DNA of 8,857 nucleotides from an uncultured Clostridia bacterium (GCA_947630315.1 CANRHA010000062.1:1-8857); one strand, 5' to 3'. Shown: positions 1 through 4,941, numbered from the stretch's first letter. The notes: generated by a model not told the origin, from the letters alone. Made by a program: numbers and translations.

Positions 1-216
1 CTCTTCAACACTCGCATCCTCAGACAGCCGACGAAGCTCCCTTATCTGGCTCATTTCAGTTTTGTGCACTTCCAGATTATCAGCAGCCTTAATAGTTCCC
101 TTTGCTGCCGACACGATAGCACACAGCATCGTACCAATGCCTACACCTAACAATATCTCAGGTGAATTTTCCTCAAGCTTAAATTTTGTTTGGTTAACTA
201 ACATTTTTAAATTCAT
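1..216 (-). CDS. DUF6353-like phage membrane protein, 5' part only (runs off the left edge)
   Basis: Seventy-two codons are visible from ATG at 216; no stop is reached, so the C-terminus lies outside the window. The start is set by AGGAGG eight bases upstream. Residues 20-40 (ILLGVGIGTMLCAIVSAA) form a probable membrane segment with GxG spacing, followed by a charged helix (KAADNLEVHKTEM). The pattern PEILLG.G...A...A.K..IKA.D.LE.HK is what I recall from DUF6353-type phage proteins, and it aligns by eye with residues 10-52 of the longer protein at 5212-6027. The biochemical role of this family is unknown to me; membrane location is inferred. Expression would start from or read through the hairpin at 248-276, because no other promoter space exists. 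Confidence 0.8.
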   Translation of the reverse strand, partial: MNLKMLVNQTKFKLEENSPEILLGVGIGTMLCAIVSAAKGTIKAADNLEVHKTEMSQIRELRRLSEDASVEE

Positions 217-247
217 AACTAATACCTCCTATAAAAATAAAAAAAAT

Positions 248-276
248 AAAGGGAAGACCACGAAGGTCAACCCTTT
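248..276 (-). terminator. Hairpin with U-tract (member of the repeated hairpin family)
   Basis: On the minus strand, AAAGGG-TT-GACC, loop TTCGT, GGTC-TT-CCCTTT form a 6+4 bp stem with a TT/TT internal mismatch, followed by a run of T broken by A (247 down to 232). It overlaps the stop codon of the 267-494 gene and ends directly at the ribosome binding site of the next gene. TTGACC, 16 bp, TATTTT resembles a weak promoter. GTG at 261-259, nine bases after the GGG of the 5' arm, opens a micro-ORF (MVFPLFFLFL) that stops at 229-231 against the next AGGAGG. Terminator function is inferred from structure. Confidence 0.65.
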
Positions 277-494
277 ATCATTTTATAAACTCTTTCCCAC
301 ATAAGTGTTAATGCTGATGTTACTACCAGATATAAGATTCGTTCCAGCATCGGATATCCACTAACATACACTCCGTTATATTCATCTAACAATACTTTGG
401 ACATCCAAGCCCATTCCATTGTCAGTAACATTGTTAACGTAGGTACTATAAGCCCCCAACACTTTTCAACGCAACTCTCAATCTTTTTTAACAT
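267..494 (-). CDS. Small two-TM membrane protein, unknown function
   Basis: A 75-aa protein with ATG at 494 and GGAGG eight bases upstream. Two hydrophobic stretches are visible, about residues 14-36 (LIVPTLTMLLTMEWAW...) and 49-66 (PMLERILYLVVTSALTLMW). They are joined by a short polar loop with DEYNG, and the protein ends with a basic tail (ERVYKMIKG). Size and topology would fit a small holin or another membrane-active phage protein, but there is no adjacent lysin and no recognisable holin motif, so I do not assign one. It is a single-gene unit: a TTCGCAA box promoter lies upstream (534-559) and a hairpin terminator overlaps its stop codon. The stop TGA is part of the TTGACC in that hairpin. 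Confidence 0.85.
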   Translation of the reverse strand: MLKKIESCVEKCWGLIVPTLTMLLTMEWAWMSKVLLDEYNGVYVSGYPMLERILYLVVTSALTLMWERVYKMIKG

Positions 495-533
495 AATACA
501 TTCCTCCTTAAAATATAAAAGTTTTTTGTTTCT

Positions 534-559
534 ATATTATCAGAGGAAATAATTGCGAA
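534..559 (-). promoter_or_regulatory. Box-type phage promoter (TTCGCAA-N13-TAATAT)
   Basis: On the minus strand TTCGCAA (559-553), 13 bases, then TAATAT (539-534) and AGAAAC. The box starts immediately after the TAA of the 560-889 gene. The leader to the next gene ends in TTTTAAGGAGG. Same layout as six other sites in this window; no -35 TTGACA at the proper distance. Confidence 0.6.
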
Positions 560-889
560 TTACGGCTTTACATCGCAATACCCAGTCGTCCAAACTCCTT
601 TACCCGGATCGAACTCTTCTCTTAATTCCCTATAGTTTACTTGTTCGTGACTTCCACAGTTGCACTTTCCATAAGGTCCATTGTTACTTAATAAATATGG
701 CATAGCACTTTGTACCATAGGTAAAGAAAAGCGATTGCAAACAACAGTACATCCGAGTGTTTTACCTTGGTACTTTTCATCTATGATTTTTTCCACGTCT
801 TTTGTCAAAGCTCTGAAATTTTCTTCAAATCCACAAATGCCATTGTGTATGCAATGCTCACAACTATAAATACTATTACTCATTCTCAT
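560..889 (-). CDS. Cys-rich (putative zinc-binding) small phage protein
   Basis: A 109-aa protein. ATG at 889 overlaps the upstream stop as ATGA, with GAGG eight bases before it; a second ATG six bases later is possible. It opens with CEHCIHNGIC (Cys10, 13, 19: C-x2-C-x5-C) and has Cys47, 51, 76, 78 and 105, consistent with one or two structural metal sites. The same C-x2-C-x5-C motif, followed about 32 residues later by another Cys, appears in the gene at 1503-1745, so the two are probably distant paralogues. The middle (residues 22-40) is an amphipathic helix. Last gene of the six-gene operon starting at 2447. Function unknown; nucleic-acid or protein binding would be a guess. Confidence 0.85.
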   Translation of the reverse strand: MRMSNSIYSCEHCIHNGICGFEENFRALTKDVEKIIDEKYQGKTLGCTVVCNRFSLPMVQSAMPYLLSNNGPYGKCNCGSHEQVNYRELREEFDPGKGVWTTGYCDVKP

Positions 890-1488
890 CCTATATACCT
901 CGCTTCCGTTACGTCAATCAAATATCCTGCTGGGATTCGTTTGATTCCTATGTCTCTGTGACTACTCCATCCCCAATTGTTGTCTGTGTATGAGGTTGAA
1001 ATATCAAGAAGGTCGAACATCTCAGCAACAGATACAGCTCCTGCTTCGTCTATTCTCGCGTGCATACAACGAATAATCTTTTCAGCATCATCACGATTTC
1101 TCAGTATGACATTCCTGTAGTCCATTTTTTCGTTGTATAACTTTCCGCGATACTCTTCTCTGTCACAATCTCTGCTGTCGTATCCATAACCACTTCTTGA
1201 ACGATAGTAGTCACTGTAACTTGCTCTGTCGTAATATCCTCTACTACGGTCACTTCTTCCATCAAAAGGCCATTTGCCCATCGCTTCACCCATAAATATC
1301 ATTGACAAAGCATTGAGTATTCCGACCTTTATTCCAGGGATGACATAGTCCGATATAATGAACTTCCGCACGTCTCTTATATCCTCTTTGATAAAAGCGC
1401 CTGCAATTTTCTTTCTCAACGGCGTCTTTGTACTAACAACCGAGTCACTAGTTATTACAGGTTTTAATTTTTTTCTTTCTTCGCTCAT
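886..1488 (-). CDS. Phage protein with Arg/Tyr/Ser-rich linker and C-terminal GW-type domain
   Basis: A 200-aa protein; ATG at 1488 with GGAGG six bases upstream. Layout: basic N-terminus (1-30); a helical, partly hydrophobic segment (32-70, with DYVIPGIKVGILNALSMIFM); a low-complexity linker rich in R, S, Y and D (about 77-112); and a C-terminal domain (about 130-200) with a helix, AVSVAEMFDLLDIS and DNNWGWSS. I recall a gut-phage family with exactly this order (basic start, KSYI-MDVLIPAIKKAI-like helix, Tyr/Arg/Ser linker, YGWT motif). Its role is not known to me. The C-terminal domain resembles residues 187-240 of the DUF6353-like protein at 5212-6027. The linker suggests disorder and possibly nucleic-acid binding or self-association (inference). 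Overlaps the next gene by ATGA. Confidence 0.9.
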   Translation of the reverse strand: MSEERKKLKPVITSDSVVSTKTPLRKKIAGAFIKEDIRDVRKFIISDYVIPGIKVGILNALSMIFMGEAMGKWPFDGRSDRSRGYYDRASYSDYYRSRSGYGYDSRDCDREEYRGKLYNEKMDYRNVILRNRDDAEKIIRCMHARIDEAGAVSVAEMFDLLDISTSYTDNNWGWSSHRDIGIKRIPAGYLIDVTEARYIG

Positions 1489-1502
1489 TACATTCCTCCC
1501 AA

Positions 1503-1745
1503 TTATTTGCCGTACTCATTCTCATAATAATAGCATCCAATATAAGGTATTATTGTTCCTTCTGGAATTTCCTGAACAGCATATGCATCCTCAAGATTTT
1601 TGCACATCTGCTCTATCTGACTTTCATATATGCATACCGGTTGCTTTGAACACGCGTTGCAATGACGGATTACTTTTAGCTTCGGTTCTTTTGAGAATCC
1701 ACAGTCACGCCCTGTTTCTTTCCCTTTTCCAATATTTTTAAACAT
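1503..1745 (-). CDS. Small Cys-motif protein (putative zinc-binding)
   Basis: An 80-aa protein with ATG at 1745. The nearest ribosome binding site, GAGGAGG, lies inside the end of the upstream gene (Asp-Glu-Glu-Glu stop), 11 bases from the ATG; this is rather long, so translation may be coupled. Basic N-terminus (KGKETGRD), then Cys29-x2-Cys32-x5-Cys38 (CNACSKQPVC), a short helix with YES..EQMCKNLED, and Cys71 near the end (IIPYIGCYYYENE). The Cys layout matches the 109-aa protein at 560-889, including the later Cys about 33 residues on, which suggests a shared small metal-binding fold. Fifth-from-last... it sits fourth in the six-gene operon. Exact function unknown. Confidence 0.85.
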   Translation of the reverse strand: MFKNIGKGKETGRDCGFSKEPKLKVIRHCNACSKQPVCIYESQIEQMCKNLEDAYAVQEIPEGTIIPYIGCYYYENEYGK

Positions 1746-1751
1746 CGTATC

Positions 1752-1994
1752 TTATTCCTCCTCATCAATCGCGTCTATTGAGATTGCAAAGTTGCTAATT
1801 TCCACAAGTTTCTTTTCAAGATTCCTGAGCCGCTTTAATTCTTTGCCGATTCTGTTATGTACCAACTCCAATGGCAAAATATCGGCAATCAACTTAAGCT
1901 CTTCGATATCCATACCTTCAATTCTGGCTGTAAGTTCGGCCTTTTCTTGATTTGTAAGTTCCTTGTCCCTTTTTGTTACATCTTCAATTGTCAT
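1752..1994 (-). CDS. Small acidic helical protein, unknown function
   Basis: An 80-aa protein. I place the start at ATG 1994 (MTIEDVTKRDKEL) because AAGGAGG lies eight to nine bases upstream and because a longer frame, back to 2165, would run antiparallel in frame space through the well-supported DUF551 gene. The sequence is almost wholly helical and charged (NQEKAELTARIEGMDIEELK, then LKRLRNLEKKLVEI), ending in an acidic DAIDEEE. No membrane segment, no Cys. The stop codon region carries the ribosome binding site of the next gene. No family recognised. Confidence 0.85.
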   Translation of the reverse strand: MTIEDVTKRDKELTNQEKAELTARIEGMDIEELKLIADILPLELVHNRIGKELKRLRNLEKKLVEISNFAISIDAIDEEE

Positions 1995-1998
1995 ATTA

Positions 1999-2223
1999 TT
2001 AATCCTCCTTATTTGGTTTCGGCGGTAACGGTTGCCAGTACAGAACTTTATAATCAATTCCTGAAGCTTCAACACTATACCAACCTCCTTGATAAACATA
2101 AGCCAATCCATAAGTTTGATAGAGACGATTGTAATCACCATACCTATAATATTCGTGCCAAGCAAGTACCACGTCTCCTTCTTTTGGCAACTTTTCGCTT
2201 ACAGGTATCCAATTATCACTCAT
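1999..2223 (-). CDS. DUF551 family protein
   Basis: A 74-aa protein starting MSDNWIPVSEKLPKEGDVVL and ending with KVLYWQPLPPKP. WIPVSE.LP near the start and a W.PLP motif near the end are the hallmark of DUF551, a small family common in phages and prophages, whose role is not established to my knowledge. The length is typical. The start ATG (2223) overlaps the upstream stop as ATGA, and its GGAGG is encoded within the last codons of that upstream gene, so translation is probably coupled. Its own last codons (Asn-Lys-Glu-Asp) encode the AAGGAGG for the next gene. Confidence 0.93.
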   Translation of the reverse strand: MSDNWIPVSEKLPKEGDVVLAWHEYYRYGDYNRLYQTYGLAYVYQGGWYSVEASGIDYKVLYWQPLPPKPNKED

Positions 2224-2447
2224 TTCTTAATCCTCCGTTCAATTTCCGTCACACATACATTTAATACCTTTACAGTGTACTTATGTATTTTTATTTCTTC
2301 TAAGTATGACTTATTATATCTTGACTCTTTATATTTTTTGGTGTATTGATTAACTAATACCGTTTCTCGTCTTATTTCATTCTGCAATATTTTTATTACG
2401 TTACCTTCAACCCACTTTTTTATTATCTCTTTTATCGTGATAATCAC
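2220..2447 (-). CDS. Small basic helical protein, start codon uncertain
   Basis: Up to 75 aa, helical and basic (IKEIIKKWVEGNVIKIL, then long Lys/Arg/Glu helices to ERRIKK). The frame is supported by its ATGA overlap with the DUF551 gene. The start is odd: GTG at 2447 is the only nearby conventional start, but it lies inside the GAGGTGAT sequence that should be the ribosome binding site. The codons at normal spacing are ATC, ACG and ATA, which are not usual starts. GTGATTATCAC at 2437-2447 is a perfect 5+1+5 palindrome across this point. First gene of the six-gene operon, directly behind the hairpin 2461-2491. No family recognised. Confidence 0.65.
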   Translation of the reverse strand: MIITIKEIIKKWVEGNVIKILQNEIRRETVLVNQYTKKYKESRYNKSYLEEIKIHKYTVKVLNVCVTEIERRIKK

Positions 2448-2460
2448 CTCACAAAAATAT

Positions 2461-2491
2461 AAAGGAGCCTAGCAATTTGCTAAGCCCCTTT
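2461..2491 (-). terminator. Hairpin with U-tract (repeated family)
   Basis: On the minus strand a 13-bp stem (AAAGGGGCTTAGC / GCTAGGCTCCTTT, two G-U pairs) with a 5-base loop AAATT, followed by TATATTTTT. It lies just after the stop of the 2497-2859 gene and just before the next ribosome binding site. TTAGCA, 16 bp, TATATT is a possible weak promoter. TTG at 2475-2473, nine bases after the GGGG of the 5' arm, opens a micro-ORF ending at 2449-2451 (TGA of TGAGG). No separate promoter fits between hairpin and downstream gene. Confidence 0.7.
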
Positions 2492-2496
2492 GCTTT

Positions 2497-2859
2497 TTAG
2501 TCCTCAGTAAGTCCCATATCAGCAAGGATATCGGACATTATTTCGCCGTCGTTCATTCTGTTGTCGATCTGACGGAGTTCACTAGCAGTCGGCTTCCTTA
2601 TCAGCTGATTGTAATGCCTGAACTTCGAATCATAAATATAAAGATCCTTCAAGTCCTTCTCCGCCTGTATGTTACCCTTCTTAGCTAAGATTTTTATAAT
2701 CTCCAAGCCAGAAGTCACAACAAGCGGTCCCCAGACAAGAATCTCTTTCTTATGATCCTTAATCCAAACACCAGCCTCAGCCTTCTTACGTAAAAGCCTC
2801 TGCTTCAGTGTCTCCTTAGATTCAACTTCAACGTCAGTTTCGATAATTTTTTCTTCCAT
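2497..2859 (-). CDS. TM-anchored phage protein of a recurrent Firmicutes-phage family
   Basis: A 120-aa protein; ATG at 2859 with AAGGAGGATTAAA directly upstream. An acidic/basic N-terminal 35 residues is followed by one hydrophobic segment (about 39-58, ILVWGPLVVTSGLEIIKIL). The C-terminal cytoplasmic-type domain has LYIYDSKFRHYNQLIRK and ELRQIDNRMNDGE...ILADMGL. I recall phage proteins with the pattern YD...GHY..LRR.L...E...I..R...GE....IL..M, always behind a TM anchor, so I regard it as the same family; function not known. It is a one-gene unit: box promoter 2896-2921 upstream and hairpin 2461-2491 downstream. Confidence 0.9.
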   Translation of the reverse strand: MEEKIIETDVEVESKETLKQRLLRKKAEAGVWIKDHKKEILVWGPLVVTSGLEIIKILAKKGNIQAEKDLKDLYIYDSKFRHYNQLIRKPTASELRQIDNRMNDGEIMSDILADMGLTED

Positions 2860-2895
2860 TTTAATCCTCCTTAAAAATATAAGTTACTAAGTTCC

Positions 2896-2921
2896 ATTAT
2901 AGAGGCTCTTTTTCTTGCGAA
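2896..2921 (-). promoter_or_regulatory. Box-type phage promoter (TTCGCAA-N13-TATAAT)
   Basis: On the minus strand TTCGCAA (2921-2915), 13 bases, TATAAT (2901-2896), then GGAAC. It is embedded in the last codons of the 2897-3139 gene: TCG CAA encode Ser-Gln and the stop TAA lies inside the TATAAT. The Ser-Gln may be kept for protein reasons too, so this copy alone would be weak evidence; the exact spacing and RGAAC match to other copies support it. Upstream TTGACG is 21 bp away from the hexamer, too far for a normal -35. Confidence 0.6.
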
Positions 2922-3139
2922 TCGTCAAGTATGACTTTTATAAACAGTCTACCCTCATTTACCAATTTTTGAGGAGATACCGTACTTATATCAAGTTTAC
3001 TTTCGCCACCAGGTATTAGTCTCAATGTTCCATCGTAAGGAGCGTGTATCGCTACCATATATACTCCAAATATAAAGCCTACAAGGGTACTAAGAATTCC
3101 CATTAGTAGTATCGTCAGAACCGTCAGTAACGTCGTCAT
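2897..3139 (-). CDS. Small one-TM membrane protein with DGTLRL / SQ-K motif
   Basis: An 80-aa protein with ATG at 3139 inside the end of the upstream gene (about 50-base overlap) and GAGAGG nine bases before it. Residues 3-30 are strongly hydrophobic (LLTVLTILLMGILSTLVGF), so it is membrane-anchored with the rest exposed on one side. The remainder reads APYDGTLRLIPG, a short variable stretch, GRLFIKVILDDSQEKEPL. I recall a widespread small family in Firmicutes phages and prophages with TM, DGTLR, and a final V.L.V....SQ.K segment; this fits, function unknown. Last gene of a four-gene operon. Its 3' end contains the promoter for the next unit. Confidence 0.87.
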   Translation of the reverse strand: MTTLLTVLTILLMGILSTLVGFIFGVYMVAIHAPYDGTLRLIPGGESKLDISTVSPQKLVNEGRLFIKVILDDSQEKEPL

Positions 3140-3398
3140 TTTCTTTAGCCTCTCTTTCTTTTATTCTCTGATGAGCCTTCCAAACAGAATATCTTTTATT
3201 GAACATTTGGGTATCGGACTCTTTTATGAAAGTTAATTGATTTACAAGTTCATTTCTAACCTCAAGCGATAAGTTATCGGATTTTTCAAGAGTAAACCGC
3301 ACGTCATTTTCGTATCTACTTATTACCACTTGTAATTCTATAGCCTTCAATTCCATAAGAATCGCCTTTAAAATATCATCAGTCTTGTTCAGATTCAT
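3090..3398 (-). CDS. Helical, probably coiled-coil phage protein, unknown function
   Basis: A 102-aa protein; ATG at 3398 lies 20 bases inside the upstream gene, with AAGGAGGGAG nine or so bases before it. Residues 1-85 are predicted helical with heptad-like spacing (DDILKAILMELKAIELQVV and NELVNQLTFIKESD), followed by a Lys/Glu-rich helix and a disordered Asp/Ser/Thr tail (NDDVTDGSDDTTNGNS). That tail is the part overlapping the next gene, so its composition may partly reflect the constraint of coding two frames. No membrane segment. No family recognised. Position between two membrane proteins suggests a partner role, but this is only context. Confidence 0.85.
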   Translation of the reverse strand: MNLNKTDDILKAILMELKAIELQVVISRYENDVRFTLEKSDNLSLEVRNELVNQLTFIKESDTQMFNKRYSVWKAHQRIKEREAKENDDVTDGSDDTTNGNS

Positions 3399-3672
3399 TG
3401 CTTTCTCCCTCCTTATTAAAAGTGTAAAAGTCGGTCATTGTTTGGACACCATCTAAAATATCCTGCTTGTCCAAACCATCGATTTTCTTTCTAACCCTTC
3501 GAATCTTTATTCCTTCTTTGCTAAAACCAATTGCAATCATTGATAAGACATCAGCTAATTGGACTATTGAACCAGCTATAAACAAACCAGCAATATCTAC
3601 GTCTCTTGAACCATCTCCGATTATTAACAATCCAAGAGCAACAAAATATAAAACAGCATATAATACTTTCAT
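3379..3672 (-). CDS. Two-TM membrane protein with basic cytoplasmic segment
   Basis: A 97-aa protein. I use ATG 3672 (MKVLYAVLYFVALGLLIIG), because AAGGAGGATTAAGAAT stands directly upstream; an earlier ATG at 3696 has no ribosome binding site and would overlap the preceding stop region. Hydrophobic stretches at 3-19 and 27-50 (IAGLFIAGSIVQLADVLSMIAIGF) suggest a membrane hairpin. They are followed by a basic block (KIRRVRKKI) and an acidic, probably soluble tail ending SNESEQD. Basic residues just after the second segment favour a cytoplasmic C-terminus. Second gene in the four-gene operon; function unknown. Confidence 0.88.
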   Translation of the reverse strand: MKVLYAVLYFVALGLLIIGDGSRDVDIAGLFIAGSIVQLADVLSMIAIGFSKEGIKIRRVRKKIDGLDKQDILDGVQTMTDFYTFNKEGESNESEQD

Positions 3673-3676
3673 ATTC

Positions 3677-3692
3677 TTAATCCTCCTTAAAA
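3677..3692 (-). repeat. One of four exact copies of a 16-nt leader TTTTAAGGAGGATTAA
   Basis: The sequence TTTTAAGGAGGATTAA on the minus strand occurs exactly here and at 2861-2876, 4072-4087 and 4945-4960, each time just before a start codon. Shorter versions precede 2223 and 1994. It contains the ribosome binding site but extends beyond it on both sides. Confidence 0.75.
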
Positions 3693-4067
3693 TCAATACT
3701 TATATCCGTCGTCATTGCCAAGATCCCAAAATAAAACAGGAACACCACTAGACCTGGCAATAGTATACTCCCAAGATACTGACTCTCCCATATCCATTGA
3801 AACGTTTTTGTCTGTCGTTTTTTGAGATTTTGGAATAATCACTAAAATATCAGCTTCTCTTAGTTTTTTAAGAAACTCTAGTCTAACAGGTATAATCTCT
3901 ACATCTGCGGTTTTTGTATCAAACCTATCAGTATTACCAGTAAACTCCACAGTAGTAAAAATATCAGTAACGCTATCGTCAAACCTATTAAAAAACTTAG
4001 ATACATTTTTACCAATACACCTTGCCATATCTGTTGATAAACTTGTGCTAATTAAAACATTTAACAT
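3693..4067 (-). CDS. Nucleoside 2-deoxyribosyltransferase / SLOG-like Rossmannoid protein (tentative)
   Basis: A 124-aa protein; ATG at 4067 with AAGGAGGATTAAAAAT upstream. It starts with a beta-strand-like MLNVLISTSLS, has a second half with READILVIIP (Asp73) and then MDMGESVSWEYTIARSSGVPV (Glu100). A hydrophobic strand ending in an acidic residue, then a Gly-containing turn, then E..xA...G.PV is the arrangement of the nucleoside 2-deoxyribosyltransferase superfamily and related SLOG-type nucleotide-binding proteins, where the Glu is catalytic or contacts the sugar. The match is by pattern only, and the protein is a little short. In a phage it could act in nucleotide salvage or nucleotide-signal degradation; this is inference. 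First gene of a four-gene operon behind hairpin 4100-4130. Confidence 0.8.
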   Translation of the reverse strand: MLNVLISTSLSTDMARCIGKNVSKFFNRFDDSVTDIFTTVEFTGNTDRFDTKTADVEIIPVRLEFLKKLREADILVIIPKSQKTTDKNVSMDMGESVSWEYTIARSSGVPVLFWDLGNDDGYKY

Positions 4068-4099
4068 ATTTTTAATCCTCCTTAAAATAAAAAAAATAT

Positions 4100-4130
4100 A
4101 AAGGAGCTCAACATTTCGTCAAGCTCCTTT
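4100..4130 (-). terminator. Hairpin with U-tract (repeated family, best example)
   Basis: On the minus strand a 13-bp stem AAAGGAGCTTGAC / GTTGAGCTCCTTT, loop GAAAT, then TATATTTTTTTT. Two adjacent U-G and G-U pairs are present; on the plus strand these would be C/A mismatches, so the structure is designed for minus-strand RNA. TTGACG, 16 bp, TATATT resembles a promoter. ATG at 4114-4112, nine bases after the GGAG of the 5' arm, begins MLSSFIFFLF, ending at TAA 4082-4084 within the next AAGGAGG. Confidence 0.75.
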
Positions 4131-4137
4131 TGGAACA

Positions 4138-4503
4138 TTATTCAGTTTTTTCGGTTTTCTTGGAAATCTTTGCCTCTCTGTATTCAGCATCCTCGATTTC
4201 CTCATCCGCGTCATCAAGCATCTCAGCTATTTTTTCCTCTTTAGCCTTCTTAGCTTTCTTTTCGTCAATTTTCCTCTTAATTACCTTATAACCCTTCTTG
4301 ATGCCGAATGCCGTTAATGCAGCACCGCCAACAATTCCAAGTCCAATGGCAATCCCTTTCCAAGGTCCATTGTCAGAATAGTCCACAGTCGAAGGCAAAT
4401 CCGGAATATCAGTTTCTGATACATCCTGAATTGCTTCTGAGACTTCGTTCTTTGTCTCCATAACATCCTCTACAGTTTCAACTACCTTTTCCATTTCTTC
4501 CAT
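4138..4503 (-). CDS. One-TM membrane protein with acidic N- and Lys/Glu-rich C-terminal helices
   Basis: A 121-aa protein; ATG at 4503 with AGGAGG nine bases upstream. Residues 1-30 are an acidic amphipathic helix (Glu, Val, Asp, Met repeats). A Pro/Ser-containing link (DIPDLPSTVDYSDNGPWKG) leads to one glycine-rich membrane segment at about 49-68 (GIAIGLGIVGGAALTAFGI). The C-terminus is a long charged helix, first Lys-rich (KKGYKVIKRKIDEKKAKKAK), then acidic, ending KKTEKTE. Positive residues right after the membrane segment suggest the C-terminus is inside the cell. It stands alone between box promoter 4541-4566 and hairpin 4100-4130. Unrecognised; similar charged one-TM proteins are frequent in DUF6353-containing phage blocks as I recall them. 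Confidence 0.9.
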   Translation of the reverse strand: MEEMEKVVETVEDVMETKNEVSEAIQDVSETDIPDLPSTVDYSDNGPWKGIAIGLGIVGGAALTAFGIKKGYKVIKRKIDEKKAKKAKEEKIAEMLDDADEEIEDAEYREAKISKKTEKTE

Positions 4504-4540
4504 AATTAAATACCTCCTAATAAAATAGTTTTATAGTTCC

Positions 4541-4566
4541 ATTAAAGGACCAGTTTTATTTGCGAA
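4541..4566 (-). promoter_or_regulatory. Box-type phage promoter (TTCGCAA-N13-TTTAAT)
   Basis: On the minus strand TTCGCAA (4566-4560), 13 bases, TTTAAT (4546-4541), then GGAAC. The box covers the last codons of the 4556-4753 gene (Ile-Arg-Lys, stop), a different reading frame from the copy at 2896-2921, so the motif is kept independently of what it encodes. Confidence 0.62.
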
Positions 4567-4753
4567 TATCATCCAAATATTTTATGACTTCAGTTATTGC
4601 TTCCATTCGTCCAAGATAACGTTCATTAAGACCGCTATTAGGATTATTAGCCATCGTCTTAGCATTATCAGTAAAATATGTGAATAAAAAATCAAGTAGT
4701 TTATCCTTATTAATTTTATTACCAAACATAAGCAAAAAAATAAGGAGCAGCAT
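4556..4753 (-). CDS. Small protein with hydrophobic N-terminus, start inside a hairpin
   Basis: A 65-aa protein. Its ATG (4753) overlaps the upstream stop as TAATG, with GGAG seven bases before it, so translation is very likely coupled. The N-terminus MLLLIFLLMFG is hydrophobic and is encoded by the 3' arm and U-tract of the hairpin 4743-4765. The rest is a polar helical protein (NKINKDKLLDFLFTYF, later RYLGRMEAITEVIKYLDDIRK). The hydrophobic start is too short for a usual membrane helix but could be a signal or membrane-association segment, or simply a consequence of the U-tract. A later ATG (residue 9) has no ribosome binding site. Unrecognised family. Confidence 0.75.
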   Translation of the reverse strand: MLLLIFLLMFGNKINKDKLLDFLFTYFTDNAKTMANNPNSGLNERYLGRMEAITEVIKYLDDIRK

Positions 4754-4765
4754 TAAGCCACTCCT
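4743..4765 (-). terminator. Hairpin spanning a stop/start junction, followed by U-tract
   Basis: On the minus strand AGGAGTGGC / GCTGCTCCT (9 bp with adjacent U-G and G-U pairs), loop TTAAT, then TATTTTTTT. The loop holds the TAATG stop/start overlap of two genes, and the 5' arm holds the GGAG ribosome binding site. Ribosomes finishing the upstream gene would cover the 5' arm and block folding, so this may act as a translation-dependent attenuator. That is inference from the layout. Confidence 0.5.
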
Positions 4766-4941
4766 AATCTCCTTTCTTCCATTATTTCCTGTACAGATTC
4801 AAGAATGCACTGCTCCTCGAATCCCAAATTCGTTGAGTACAAAGCATCTTTGGAAATTTCAAAGATCTTCAATAAATCTTTTTCATCTCCTATTTTGTTC
4901 CTCATACCTTCAACTACCTTTTCAAATTCAAATACATTCAT
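4753..4941 (-). CDS. Small acidic helical protein, unknown function
   Basis: A 62-aa protein; ATG at 4941 with AAGGAGG eight bases upstream inside the repeated 16-nt leader. Entirely polar and helical (MNVFEFEKVVEGMRNKIGDE, FEISKDALYST, EEQCILESVQEIMEERR), one Cys, no membrane segment. Its end encodes the ribosome binding site and the 5' arm of the hairpin used by the next gene, and the two genes overlap by one base (TAATG), so they form a two-gene unit driven by the box promoter 4980-5005. No family recognised. Confidence 0.83.
   Translation of the reverse strand: MNVFEFEKVVEGMRNKIGDEKDLLKIFEISKDALYSTNLGFEEQCILESVQEIMEERRLGVA

Noticed and set aside
1101..1289. 62-codon minus-strand frame inside the 886-1488 gene
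   Set aside because: It is a different-frame shadow of the repetitive Arg/Tyr/Ser linker, without a ribosome binding site.
1489..1515. TACGGCAAATAATT before the 886-1488 gene as an eighth box promoter
   Set aside because: The box differs, no acceptable hexamer lies 13-14 bp downstream, and the gene sits inside an operon.
1358..1741. 127-codon open frame on the plus strand
   Set aside because: It lies opposite two well-supported minus-strand genes with ribosome binding sites and motifs, has no Shine-Dalgarno of its own, and its composition mirrors the opposite strand.
1995..2165. N-terminal extension of the 1752-1994 gene to an ATG at 2165
   Set aside because: It overlaps the DUF551 gene in another frame, has no ribosome binding site, and ATG 1994 has AAGGAGG at proper spacing.
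1857..2264. 135-codon open frame on the plus strand
   Set aside because: It is antisense to the DUF551 gene and its neighbour, which have clear motifs and ribosome binding sites.
2924..2930. TTGACG upstream of TATAAT at 2896-2901 as a standard -35
   Set aside because: The spacer would be 21 bp, far from 17; the TTCGCAA box at fixed spacing explains the site better.
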